From: UBA1535 sp002323775
Lineage (GTDB): Bacteria > Bacillota > Clostridia > Tissierellales > Sedimentibacteraceae
Length of the DNA stretch: 64,000 nt
Assembly (NCBI GenBank): GCA_031993545.1
Contig: DAMAHZ010000003.1
Span: 30,071 to 94,070 of the forward strand
Direction: 5' to 3'
In this document: positions 34,666-43,517 of the stretch, piece by piece
Layout: each line of letters begins with the position of its first letter
Numbering within the stretch: the first letter of the stretch is position 1
Notes under the pieces: model-generated
The model's input: only the letters and a program-made list of their open reading frames with translations
The model's database searches: none
What the model was told of the DNA's origin: nothing
Program-made: the position numbers and the translations under genes

Positions 34666-35826
34666 ATGATTAATAATGTAGTTATTGTTAGTGCTGCAAG
34701 AACAGCCATAGGCTCATTTATGGGAGCATTTTCAGGCTTAAAGGCTCAAACCTTAGGTGCTATAGCAATAAAAGAAGCTATCAAAAGAGCAGATATAGAT
34801 TCATCAATAATTGATGAGGTCATAATAGGACATATAGCGGGAACTGATCCAAAAGGCAATCCTGCCAGAGAGGCTTTGCTAGAAGCTGGACTTCCAATAA
34901 GCGTTCCTGCTTTTACAGTAAATAAAAACTGTGCGTCTAGTCTAAAGAGTATATCTCTTGCATCATCTCTGATTAGTTCCGGAGAATATGACGTGATACT
35001 TGCCGGTGGAATGGAAAACATGACCAGAATTCCATATATTATAAGAAATGCAAGACAAGGCTTTAGGATGGGCGATCAAAAAACCGAGGACTTGTTGACT
35101 TCACTTCTTGAAGGCATGGGAATGACAGCAGAACGCCTTTCAGATAAATACAATATAAGCAGAGAAGAACAGGATAAATTTGCTTTTATTAGCCAGCAAA
35201 AAGCGAAATTCGCTCAAGAAAGCGGATATTTCGATAAAGAAATTGTTCCGGTAGAAGTTAAAATTAAAAAAGATATAAAAATCATCACAAAAGATGAAGG
35301 AATCAGACCGGATACAAGCTTAGAAGGTCTTGCAAAATTAAAACCTACATTCAAAGAGGGTGGCACAGTAACTGCCGGAAATTCATCTACGATAAATGAT
35401 GCAGGAGCTGCACTTCTTCTAATGAGCGAAGCTAAGGCAAAAGAGCTTGGATTAAAACCTTTAGCAAGAGTAATAGGCTGGGCATCAGCAGGATGTGAGC
35501 CGGATATCATGGGAATAGGACCAGTTCCTTCAACCAGACTTCTTTTGAAAAAAACAGGTATGAAATTGTCAGATTTCGATTTGATTGAATTAAACGAAGC
35601 CTTTGCAGCTCAAAGTTTAGCAGTAATCAAGGAATTAAATCTTGATATAGATAAGGTAAATGTAAACGGCGGAGCAATAGCACTAGGACACCCAACAGGT
35701 GCAACCGGTTCAGTTCTTGCCGTAAAGATAATTCATGAAATGAAACGCAGAAACGCCCAAACAGGTTTGATTACTCTATGTATAGGCGGAGGTCAGGGAA
35801 TGTCTCTTGCCTTAGAAAATATTTAA
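34666..35826 (+). CDS. thiolase (acetyl-CoA C-acetyltransferase type)
   Basis: 386 residues, typical biosynthetic/degradative thiolase length. The acyl-enzyme cysteine is Cys89 in VNKNCASSLKS (most thiolases have Gly where the second Ser stands), with GGAIALGHPTGATG near 336 and the second catalytic cysteine in TLCIGGGQG near 373. It would split acetoacetyl-CoA to two acetyl-CoA, which is the fate expected for acetoacetate released by the neighbouring BKACE enzyme after activation. A CoA-transferase for that activation is not in the window. Ribosome site TGGAGG. Confidence 0.93.
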   Translation: MINNVVIVSAARTAIGSFMGAFSGLKAQTLGAIAIKEAIKRADIDSSIIDEVIIGHIAGTDPKGNPAREALLEAGLPISVPAFTVNKNCASSLKSISLASSLISSGEYDVILAGGMENMTRIPYIIRNARQGFRMGDQKTEDLLTSLLEGMGMTAERLSDKYNISREEQDKFAFISQQKAKFAQESGYFDKEIVPVEVKIKKDIKIITKDEGIRPDTSLEGLAKLKPTFKEGGTVTAGNSSTINDAGAALLLMSEAKAKELGLKPLARVIGWASAGCEPDIMGIGPVPSTRLLLKKTGMKLSDFDLIELNEAFAAQSLAVIKELNLDIDKVNVNGGAIALGHPTGATGSVLAVKIIHEMKRRNAQTGLITLCIGGGQGMSLALENI

Positions 35827-35835
35827 TATTATTAA

Positions 35836-35875
35836 AGGCTTATCAAAGCGGAAATCTTTGGTAGGTCTTTTTTTT
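35836..35875 (+). terminator. terminator after thiolase
   Basis: AGGCTTATCAAAG and CTTTGGTAGGTCT pair over 13 positions counting G-U pairs, with an 7-base loop and a run of T to 35875. It closes the catabolic region 10 bases after the thiolase stop. Confidence 0.85.
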
Positions 35876-36065
35876 AATATTGAAATTTTACTATGAATTC
35901 TATAAATTAATGACAACCATTATTAATTTGATATGATGAAGTATTGCTTTTTATCATGTTAAAGAGTATAGTATTAGTATTATATCTTGCACAAATGAAC
36001 TATTTTCTGCAAGGTTTACAATGATTAAATCTGCTATACTTTTATATAGAGAAAAGAGGTGCGAA

Positions 36066-36938
36066 ATGAACTGGCATGAGCGTATGAACCAAGCGATTAA
36101 CTATATTGAGGATAATTTACTTGAAAATGTTGATTTTGAAAAAATATCTTTGATTGTTGGGCAATCGGCAATAAATTTTCAACGTACATTTTCTATTGTT
36201 ACTAATATATCTGTGCATGAATATATACGCAGACGACGAATAACCTTAGCTGCCTTTGAATTGCAAAACAGCAATTCTAAAGTTATAGATATTGCATTAA
36301 AATATGGTTACGAATCTCCGGAGGCATTTGCACGTGCGTTTAAAGAGATTAATGGTGTTTCACCCTCAGTTGCCCGTAAGGAAGGAACAGAGCTAAAATC
36401 ATTTCCTCGCATCACATTTCTACTAACTATAAAAGGAGATATAGCAATGGATTACAGAATTGAAAGCAAGGAGGCCTTTTCTGTTTACGGAATTGAAGAA
36501 ATCTTTACTACAGAAAATGGCAGCAATTTAAAGGATATTCCAAAATTTTGGCAAGACTGTATGAATGACGGTCAACTTGACAAACTTGAAGCTTCTGCAA
36601 ATGACGGGGTACGTGTTCACTCAGTTTGTGATTATAAGCAAACAGGAAATAATACATTTCCTTATATGATTTGTGCATTTAAAACAAAGGATAGTAAGAC
36701 TAATGGCTATACACAAGTTGATGTTCCAGCAGCCACATGGGCTATTTTCAAGTCCAAGAAATATAAGCATGAACAAACAACGCCAAGCATTATACAAAAT
36801 CTTGTTAAGCGTGTATATACGGATTGGCTTCCTACTGCAAACTATATTAAGATAGATGGCTATGAATTTGAGCTGTATTTGGAAGCAGAGGACGGCATGT
36901 GCTATTGTGAAACATGGATAAGAGTTATACCTAAATAA
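36066..36938 (+). CDS. AraC-family regulator with GyrI-like effector domain
   Basis: 290 residues from the ATG at 36066 (MNWHERMNQAINYIEDNL), preceded by AAGAGGTG. The N-terminal ~110 residues hold the two AraC helix-turn-helix motifs (FEKISLIVGQSAINFQRTFS and VIDIALKYGYESPEAFARAFKEI, ending GVSPSVARK). Residues ~130-290 form a GyrI-like/AraC effector-binding domain with EDGMCYCETWIRVIPK at its end. This is the Rob/SoxS-like multidrug sensor plan. The nitroreductase 31 bases downstream is probably cotranscribed. Confidence 0.9.
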   Translation: MNWHERMNQAINYIEDNLLENVDFEKISLIVGQSAINFQRTFSIVTNISVHEYIRRRRITLAAFELQNSNSKVIDIALKYGYESPEAFARAFKEINGVSPSVARKEGTELKSFPRITFLLTIKGDIAMDYRIESKEAFSVYGIEEIFTTENGSNLKDIPKFWQDCMNDGQLDKLEASANDGVRVHSVCDYKQTGNNTFPYMICAFKTKDSKTNGYTQVDVPAATWAIFKSKKYKHEQTTPSIIQNLVKRVYTDWLPTANYIKIDGYEFELYLEAEDGMCYCETWIRVIPK

Positions 36939-36969
36939 CTGTTGATTTTATGTATTAGGAGTTTATAAT

Positions 36970-37521
36970 ATGGAATTTGAAAAAGTAATTAAAGAACGAA
37001 AAAGTATAAGAAAATTTGAAAGTCGAGAAGTGGAAAATGAAAAGCTTGAAAATATAATTGAATGTGCAAGACTTTGTCAATCTGCTAAAAACAGACAGCC
37101 ATGGAGCTTTATGATTCTTAAAGACGAGGCCAAAAACAACATAGCAGACATTATGCTTAGTCTGTTTGAAAAAAATGATATTAATATACCCGGATATATG
37201 AACAGTTCCAAATCATCTGCCAATGTTATCAAAAACGCACCTGTATTAATATTAGTTTTCAGGGAAAATGATGAAAATTGGTTAATTGGAGACTTGCTTT
37301 CCATAGGTGCTGCCATTGAACATATTTGTTTAGAAGCGGTAAACCTTGGACTTGGCTCTCTATGGATTAGAGATACTGTTTATACAGAAAAAGAAATTTG
37401 TAAGTCTGTAGGATATAGCGATTTACAACTTGTTTCTGCAATAGCCATAGGCTACTCTGCCGAATCTCCATCACAACGTCCAAGAAAATCTACAAGCGAG
37501 ATTTTAATTTCAAAAAGATAA
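36970..37521 (+). CDS. nitroreductase-family FMN oxidoreductase
   Basis: 183 residues. The N-terminal block VIKERKSIRKFESREVE, CARLCQSAKNRQPWSFMIL near 37 and a C-terminal LGLGSLWIRDT near 117 are typical of NAD(P)H-dependent FMN nitroreductases, which form dimers with the flavin at the interface. Substrate unknown; pairing with a drug-sensing AraC regulator suggests reduction of xenobiotic or quinone compounds. Ribosome site AGGAG lies 9 bases upstream. Confidence 0.88.
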   Translation: MEFEKVIKERKSIRKFESREVENEKLENIIECARLCQSAKNRQPWSFMILKDEAKNNIADIMLSLFEKNDINIPGYMNSSKSSANVIKNAPVLILVFRENDENWLIGDLLSIGAAIEHICLEAVNLGLGSLWIRDTVYTEKEICKSVGYSDLQLVSAIAIGYSAESPSQRPRKSTSEILISKR

Positions 37522-37574
37522 ATTTTTTACCGAAATCAATTATACCAATAAATATATTTATACTTTAATTTAGA

Positions 37575-37639
37575 GGGCTGTCGCAAAATGAATTTCATAC
37601 ACTATATATAGTATATAAAATTCATTTTGCGACAGCCCC
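37575..37639. mobile_element. MITE-like inverted-repeat element, copy B
   Basis: Sixty-five bases with perfect terminal inverted repeats GGGCTGTCGCAAAATGAATT and AATTCATTTTGCGACAGCCC, and the central TACACTATATATAGT shared with the element at 25709-25811. It lies between two convergent genes and must form a strong hairpin on either strand, serving as a two-way terminator. Confidence 0.75.
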
Positions 37640-37658
37640 TTCATTTTATTTATGCTAA

Positions 37659-38831
37659 TTATATTCTGCTTTCTCCAAGCCTGATTGCTTCGTCCGCTAC
37701 AGCTTTTGCAACTACCTCTACTACTTTTGGATTGAATGGATCCGGAAGTATATAGTCTGCCGATAGCTCATCATCTTTGATAACTGCTGCAATGGCTCTT
37801 GCCGCTGCTTCCTTCATGCTGTCTGTGATAGCTTTTGATCTAACTGATAATGCTCCTTTAAATATACCGGGAAATACCAATACATTGTTTATTTGATTAG
37901 GAAAATCACTTCTACCTGTGGCTACGACAGCAGCTCCTCCTTCTTTTGCAATATCCGGCATAATTTCAGGTGTAGGGTTAGCCAAGGCAAACACAACAGG
38001 ATCTTTTGCCATTGAACGAACCATCTCATCAGTAACTAAATTCGGTTTTGATACACCTACAAATACATCTGCTCCTTTCATTGCATCAGCTAATGTTCCT
38101 GCTAACTTATTTCTATTTGTAAGCTTTGATATCTCTTGCTGTGCAGGATTGTTGTATGGAGCATCTTCGTAAATTGTTCCTTTGATGTCGCATAAAATTA
38201 TTTCACCAAAGCCTATTTGTAAAAACAACTTTGCTATTGATATCCCTGCGGCTCCAGCACCATTTATCACTATTTTAAGCTGTCCCATTCTTCTATTTGT
38301 TACCCTGATAGCATTGAATAGTCCGGCAGATGCCACGATTGCAGTTCCGTGCTGATCATCATGGAATACAGGTATATCACATATTTTTTTCAATTCTTCT
38401 TCAACTTCAAAGCATCTTGGAGCTGATATATCTTCAAGATTAATACCGCCAAAGCTTTTAGATATATTTGCTATCGTTTCTATAATCGTTTTTGTATCCT
38501 TTGAATCAACACAGATTGGTATCGCATCTATATCAGCAAACTTTTTAAACAATGCACATTTCCCCTCCATTACAGGCATTGCCGCACTGGGACCTATATC
38601 TCCAAGCCCTAAAACAGCTGTTCCATCTGTAATTACAGCAACTAAATTCCCTTTTCTGGTATATTCATAAGCAAGCATTTCATTTTTAGCGATTTCAAGA
38701 CATGGCTCAGCAACCCCCGGTGTATATGCAATAGCCAGTTCCTCTTTATTGTTTATAGGAGCACGTGTTATAACTTCAATCTTTCCTTGCCATTCTATAT
38801 GCTTCTTTAAAGCTAATTCTCTTTTATCCAT
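37659..38831 (-). CDS. NAD(P)-dependent malic enzyme
   Basis: 390 residues, the short bacterial form. It decarboxylates malate to pyruvate with NAD(P). Blocks are AIAYTPGVAEPCLEIAKN near 29, GNLVAVITDGTAVLGLGDIGPSAAMPVMEGK near 58, FHDDQHGTAIVASAGL near 155 (metal and malate ligands) and GAGAAGISIAKLFL near 191 for NAD(P) binding. With the fumarase at 41795 it links fumarate to pyruvate. Ribosome site AAAGGAA. It stands alone, facing the MITE terminator. Confidence 0.96.
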   Translation of the reverse strand: MDKRELALKKHIEWQGKIEVITRAPINNKEELAIAYTPGVAEPCLEIAKNEMLAYEYTRKGNLVAVITDGTAVLGLGDIGPSAAMPVMEGKCALFKKFADIDAIPICVDSKDTKTIIETIANISKSFGGINLEDISAPRCFEVEEELKKICDIPVFHDDQHGTAIVASAGLFNAIRVTNRRMGQLKIVINGAGAAGISIAKLFLQIGFGEIILCDIKGTIYEDAPYNNPAQQEISKLTNRNKLAGTLADAMKGADVFVGVSKPNLVTDEMVRSMAKDPVVFALANPTPEIMPDIAKEGGAAVVATGRSDFPNQINNVLVFPGIFKGALSVRSKAITDSMKEAAARAIAAVIKDDELSADYILPDPFNPKVVEVVAKAVADEAIRLGESRI

Positions 38832-38904
38832 TCTTTTTTCCTTTCATGTTTTAATTTATTCATTAATATGTATTTAATTTTTCAATATGTTTAATATAAA
38901 AATT

Positions 38905-39357
38905 TTATGGAAGAATAACGACGCCTATCTTTGCCAAATCTTCTTTCTTTTTACAAAATCTTTCTGAATTTTGCACCCCTATATACTTACATGGCAAAAT
39001 TACTTCATACCCTAGTTTGCATCCCTCTGCCGCACTACTTGCAACACATGAATTACCGTCAATTCCAATTATCTCGATTTTAGAAACACTATTTTGACTA
39101 AGAATATTAGGAAGCTCATTGACTGAAAATACACTGGCATTTTCTTTGTAAATGACATAAGGAGAACAAACATTTAGACCATCTGCAAATTCATAGCTCA
39201 TTGTGCTACTTCTCAATTTTCTGATGTTCTTAACATATATAACAAGCTCTTGATTATCTATAAAGTGCTGTATTCGCTGATTTATTTTGGAAAGCAGATT
39301 GTCCTCATACTTTTCCATATATTCTTTTTGAACATCAATTACAAGCAATGCTTTCAT
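38905..39357 (-). CDS. cysteine hydrolase (isochorismatase-like)
   Basis: 150 residues, short for the family. The triad of the isochorismatase/nicotinamidase fold is visible: Asp in LLVIDVQKEYME (near 8), a central Lys region and the nucleophile Cys in DGNSCVASSAAEGCKLG (near 103). Members hydrolyse amides or vinyl ethers; the substrate here cannot be given. No membrane or signal sequence. It lies between malic enzyme and an alpha/beta hydrolase on the same strand. Confidence 0.85.
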   Translation of the reverse strand: MKALLVIDVQKEYMEKYEDNLLSKINQRIQHFIDNQELVIYVKNIRKLRSSTMSYEFADGLNVCSPYVIYKENASVFSVNELPNILSQNSVSKIEIIGIDGNSCVASSAAEGCKLGYEVILPCKYIGVQNSERFCKKKEDLAKIGVVILP

Positions 39358-39436
39358 GTTTTGTCCTCATCTTCTAAATTTTATTTTCTAGTCTGACAAA
39401 TTGAAATTTGTCAAGTTTCATACAATATTTTTAATT

Positions 39437-40297
39437 TTACAGTAAAAAATCTACAATCATTTGCTTTTCTTCCTCTGTCAAAGTATTCATATGTCCACGG
39501 CTTTTCAATAAATATGTAATACAGTTTGGAATGATTTTCTTTGCCTGCGGTATCACCATCATGGCTGGAAAAAGGCAGTCGTTCTCAGCCGCCATAACTA
39601 ATGTTGACGCTTTACATTTACTCATATCCACAGCCTTTACATTGCTTGGCATTCCTGTTTTTATTTTTGCGTAATCAATACTGCATTTTGCTGTTTCAAA
39701 AACGTCTTTATCGATATTGTCATTTGTTATTGCCATTGGTAAAATGCACTTTTCTAACCATTTTTGTTGATGTGTAATCCAGTACATAATCATTGGCAAC
39801 ATCATGCGCATGCTATAAATTGCAGGTGCATTTTTTATACCAGATGGCACATATAAAACGGCCTTGTCTATTTTTGCAGGAGAAACACACATAGTTTTCG
39901 CTATTATCCCTGCACCAAATGAACCACCAAAGCAGGAAATGCTTGTATATCCGAGTGCAGATATTACTTCACTTGCCCATTTACCATAATCATAGTTGTT
40001 TGGGGAAAGGCATACTTCCGCACTTTTTCCCGGATGTCCAATTGTATCAACCGCATAAATATGAAATTCATTAAACAAGAAGTCACAGGCAAGCAAATTA
40101 TATGCCGTCGTAGCATTTCCTCCATGAAACACAAGCAGAGGCTTTCCATTATAATTGCCAGTTTCAATGAGGTGTGTGATTCCAAATGATGTATCAACGA
40201 GCAAATCCTTAAAAGAAATTTTTAACCTTTTCAATTGACTATCATATAGTGAAAGAATCTCAGATTTTCCTGTTTCGCTTTTATATATTGACTTCAA
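39437..40297 (-). CDS. alpha/beta hydrolase
   Basis: 286 residues, taking the TTG at 40297 as start (MKSIYKSETG...), because TGGAGG lies 7 bases before it; the open frame extends to a GTG at 40318 that itself overlaps that ribosome site. It has LLVFHGGNATTAYN (oxyanion region) near 54, VDTIGHPGKS near 83, nucleophile elbow CFGGSFGAG near 122, acid loop AENDCLFPA near 242 and RGHMNTLTEEE with the catalytic histidine near 272. It is a cytoplasmic esterase or lipase-like enzyme of unknown substrate. Confidence 0.87.
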   Translation of the reverse strand: MKSIYKSETGKSEILSLYDSQLKRLKISFKDLLVDTSFGITHLIETGNYNGKPLLVFHGGNATTAYNLLACDFLFNEFHIYAVDTIGHPGKSAEVCLSPNNYDYGKWASEVISALGYTSISCFGGSFGAGIIAKTMCVSPAKIDKAVLYVPSGIKNAPAIYSMRMMLPMIMYWITHQQKWLEKCILPMAITNDNIDKDVFETAKCSIDYAKIKTGMPSNVKAVDMSKCKASTLVMAAENDCLFPAMMVIPQAKKIIPNCITYLLKSRGHMNTLTEEEKQMIVDFLL

Positions 40298-40524
40298 ATT
40301 TTGCCTCCATTTAAACACATTTAATCAGTCTACAAATTCCAATTTATCCGATTGTTTCTAACTTTTATTATACCTCACTCAGACATTTCTGTCACTTGTT
40401 TTTCGAGATATTTAATCAACAAAAATCTTTTAATTTACAACTAGATAATATATATCTAATATGATAAACTAAGTATATAAATTACATTATTTAATTTTAC
40501 TAAAATAAATATTGAGAGGTGTAT

Positions 40525-40899
40525 ATGGTTTACCTATTTCAATTTTGTGTGATACTAATTGTTTGTTTTATCGGAGAGATTTTTCATGCACTGATACCCT
40601 TGCCTATACCAGCGAGTATATATGGTCTTGTTATAATGTTTATTCTTTTATCACTTAAAATAATTAAGCTTGAGAAAATTGAAAAAACAGCAGATTTTCT
40701 TATACAAATCATGCCTATTATGTTTGTGCCACCAGCTGTTGGTATCATAAAAGTTTGGGCAAATTTAAAAAACATTCTAGTACCATTTATTTTAATAATT
40801 ATAGTAACGACAGTTGCAGTTATGGTAGTTACAGGTAAAACAACGGAATTTGTAATAAAAAGCAATAGGAGAAAAAGCGATGAAAGAAATAATAATTGA
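40525..40899 (+). CDS. lrgA: LrgA/CidA-family holin-like membrane protein
   Basis: 124 residues from the ATG at 40525, with GAGAGGTG upstream. It has four predicted membrane segments and the family block FCVILIVCFIGEIFH...LPIPASIYGLVIMF at the N-terminus, with MPIMFVPPAVGI near 70. LrgA/CidA proteins modulate murein hydrolase export and cell lysis, or carry pyruvate in some Firmicutes. The last 20 bases overlap lrgB, so the two are coupled. The upstream A/T-rich dyad AGATAATATATATCT near 40443 might be an operator. Confidence 0.88.
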   Translation: MVYLFQFCVILIVCFIGEIFHALIPLPIPASIYGLVIMFILLSLKIIKLEKIEKTADFLIQIMPIMFVPPAVGIIKVWANLKNILVPFILIIIVTTVAVMVVTGKTTEFVIKSNRRKSDERNNN

Positions 40900-41572
40900 T
40901 TCAGCATATTTTGGAATAGCATTAAGTATTCTTGTTTACTTTGTGTCAACAAAAATTAAATCTAAAACAAAGCTTGACTTTTTAAATCCTTTATTTCTTA
41001 CAATTGTTTTAATTATAATTTTTCTGCTTAGTTTCAAAATAGATTATGAAGTATATAATTCAAGTGCCAAATACCTTAGTTATTTACTAACACCAGCTAC
41101 TGTGTGCTTAGCTGTTCCATTATACAAACAGATTAATCTTCTGAAAAAAAATGTAAAGGCAGTTATAATTGGTATAACAGTTGGTGTTATTACAAGCCTT
41201 GGCAGTATATTTCTGATGTCATTTCTCCTAGGATTAACTCATGAACAATATGTTAGTATTCTTCCTAAATCTATAACTACAGCCATAGGTTTAGGCATAT
41301 CCGAGGAGCTTGGAGGAATTCCATCTATTACAATAGCGGCAATTGTTTTAACAGGAAATCTAGGAAATATTATGGCAGTGTGGATATGTAAATTGTTTAG
41401 GATTAAAGAGCCTATTGCTGTTGGATTAGCTATAGGTACTTCATCTCATGCTTTAGGAACAACAAAAGCACTTGAAATTGGAGAAATTAAAGGTGCAATG
41501 AGCAGTTTATCAATTGCTGTAGCAGGACTTCTAACTGTAATATTTGCATCTGTATTTGCTACGTTTATGTAA
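40880..41572 (+). CDS. lrgB: LrgB-family membrane protein
   Basis: 230 residues with six or seven membrane segments. Family blocks LLTPATVCLAVPLYKQ near 70, LPKSITTAIGLGISEELGGIPSITIAAIVLTGNLG near 128 and AIGTSSHALGTTKALEIGE near 190 are clear. It works with LrgA as a two-component membrane system tied to murein hydrolase control or pyruvate uptake. No LytS/LytR sensor pair is in the window. Own ribosome site TAGGAG inside lrgA. Confidence 0.92.
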   Translation: MKEIIIDSAYFGIALSILVYFVSTKIKSKTKLDFLNPLFLTIVLIIIFLLSFKIDYEVYNSSAKYLSYLLTPATVCLAVPLYKQINLLKKNVKAVIIGITVGVITSLGSIFLMSFLLGLTHEQYVSILPKSITTAIGLGISEELGGIPSITIAAIVLTGNLGNIMAVWICKLFRIKEPIAVGLAIGTSSHALGTTKALEIGEIKGAMSSLSIAVAGLLTVIFASVFATFM

Positions 41573-41712
41573 TATGTCAAAATTCTAAAATGCACCTACA
41601 ATACATAGTCAGAGAAAAGTTTAAAAATGACATATATAGTAACTTTTCATATTGAAATTTTAAAAAATTTTACTTTAGACACCTTAATTTTAATGCTTTT
41701 ACTAAAAACTTA

Positions 41713-41765
41713 TATAAAACCTCTGAAAATTCAAACTTTTACATTGAATTTTCAGAGGTTTTATA
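41713..41765. terminator. bidirectional terminator between lrgB and fumarase
   Basis: ATAAAACCTCTGAAAATTCAA and its exact reverse complement ending at 41765 form a 21-bp stem with a 10-base loop between two convergent genes. Confidence 0.9.
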
Positions 41766-41794
41766 ATTAAAAACTAATATATTATTTTAATATT

Positions 41795-43300
41795 TTACAA
41801 TGGTTTTATCATATTTTCTAACACGATAGCATTATCAAATTCTTCTTCTGTCATGAGTTTTAATTTTAATGCTGCCTCTTTTAATGTTATATTTTCCTTA
41901 AATGCTAATTTTGCAACTTTTGCTGCTTTTTCATATCCTATGTGGGGATTTAGAGCTGTAACAAGCATAAGTGACTGCTTAAGATTTTCCTTTATCTTTT
42001 TCTTGTTAGGCTTTATTCCTACAGCGCACTTATCATTAAATGATATAATAGCCGTTGACATAAGGTTTACAGACTCTAAAAAATTAGATATAAGCACAGG
42101 CATATATACATTTAATTCAAAATTTCCCTGTGAGGCCGCTATGCCTATGGCTGTATCATTTCCCATGACCTGCACACAGGCCATAGTAAGAGCCTCGCAC
42201 TGAGTAGGATTAACCTTTCCCGGCATAATAGAACTTCCCGGCTCATTTTCAGGTATAATCAGCTCACCTATCCCACATCTTGGCCCACTGGCAAGCAATC
42301 TGATATCATTAGCGATTTTCATAAGATTACAAGATAAAGCTTTAATTCCTCCATGGCAAAAAACCAAGGAATCCTTGCTGGTCAAAGAATGAAACTTATT
42401 TTTTTGTGATTCAAATTTTTTACCGGTTATAATGCTTATTTCTTCTGCAACAGTCTTTCCAAAATCTCTATGTGCATTTAAGCCTGTCCCTACAGCAGTT
42501 CCACCTATAGCAAGCTTGCGTACGCCCTCTAAAGAAGATTTTATCATTTTTTCGCACTCTATCAGCATTTCTGTCCATCCGCTTATTTCCTGTCCTAGCG
42601 TAAGTGGTGTTGCATCCTGTAAATGAGTTCTCCCTACTTTTATTATGTTTTTATTTTCTTTTTCCAATTTCCTAAATGTATTTTTTAATACGGCTATTGC
42701 CGGCAACAGCTGCTCCTCTACAGTAATTAGTGCTGCGATGTGCATTGCAGTTGGAAATGTATCATTAGAGCTTTGTGATTTGTTTACATGGTCATTTGGA
42801 TGGAGAGGATTTTCTTCAATTATTTCATTTTTAGGAAATGGATTTTCGCCTATAATTCCATAAACTTTATAATTATTTATTTCTGAAGTCTCTTTTGATT
42901 GAGTGTCATCACCATCTGCGTATTCATTCTTATGAAAATGTATATGTTTTGAAATCTCATTTCCACGATTAGCGATAACTTCATTTGCATTCATATTTGT
43001 TTGAGTTCCACTGCCTGTTTGATAAACTACCAATGGAAAATGTTCGTCGAGTTTTCCTTCAATTATTTCGTCACACACCCTCGAAATAATTAACGCACGC
43101 CTTTCATCAATCATTTTAAGCTTTGCATTCGCTAAAGCAGCAGCTTTCTTTAAAATTCCAAAGGCTCTTATTATTTCAACAGGCATTTTTTCTCTGCCTA
43201 TTTTAAAATTATCTAAACTTCTCTGAGTTTGAGCGCCCCAGTACTTATCTTCAGGAACTTTAATCTCTCCCATGGTGTCGTGTTCTATTCTATATTTCAT
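41795..43300 (-). CDS. fumC: class II fumarate hydratase with an inserted loop
   Basis: 501 residues; E. coli FumC has 467. It interconverts fumarate and malate without an iron-sulfur cluster. Motifs are YWGAQTQRSL at 20-29, QTGSGTQTNMNANEV at 94-108, HPNDHVNKSQSSND near 167-180, GRTHLQDATPLTLGQE near 215 and the SS-loop GSSIMPGKVNPTQCEAL near 365. About 39 extra hydrophilic residues (roughly 118-160, ending NPFPKNEIIEENP) interrupt the region between ANR and HPND, next to the B-site. All catalytic motifs are intact, so activity is expected. Confidence 0.95.
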   Translation of the reverse strand: MKYRIEHDTMGEIKVPEDKYWGAQTQRSLDNFKIGREKMPVEIIRAFGILKKAAALANAKLKMIDERRALIISRVCDEIIEGKLDEHFPLVVYQTGSGTQTNMNANEVIANRGNEISKHIHFHKNEYADGDDTQSKETSEINNYKVYGIIGENPFPKNEIIEENPLHPNDHVNKSQSSNDTFPTAMHIAALITVEEQLLPAIAVLKNTFRKLEKENKNIIKVGRTHLQDATPLTLGQEISGWTEMLIECEKMIKSSLEGVRKLAIGGTAVGTGLNAHRDFGKTVAEEISIITGKKFESQKNKFHSLTSKDSLVFCHGGIKALSCNLMKIANDIRLLASGPRCGIGELIIPENEPGSSIMPGKVNPTQCEALTMACVQVMGNDTAIGIAASQGNFELNVYMPVLISNFLESVNLMSTAIISFNDKCAVGIKPNKKKIKENLKQSLMLVTALNPHIGYEKAAKVAKLAFKENITLKEAALKLKLMTEEEFDNAIVLENMIKPL

Positions 43301-43517
43301 AATAATTTTTCCCTTTTCTAGTTTATTCTTTATACTTTACCATTATAATTTACTAAACTTATACGGTCAATCTTTTATTATAACTTAAACTAATTATTTA
43401 TGGTAAAAATATTGTATTATGTGTTATAATATATATAGGCTTTTATCAATGCCTTGCTGATTAAAACTATGCTACAATATAAAAAACATTTTAAGATGTT
43501 AAAAATGGAGGTTAATT

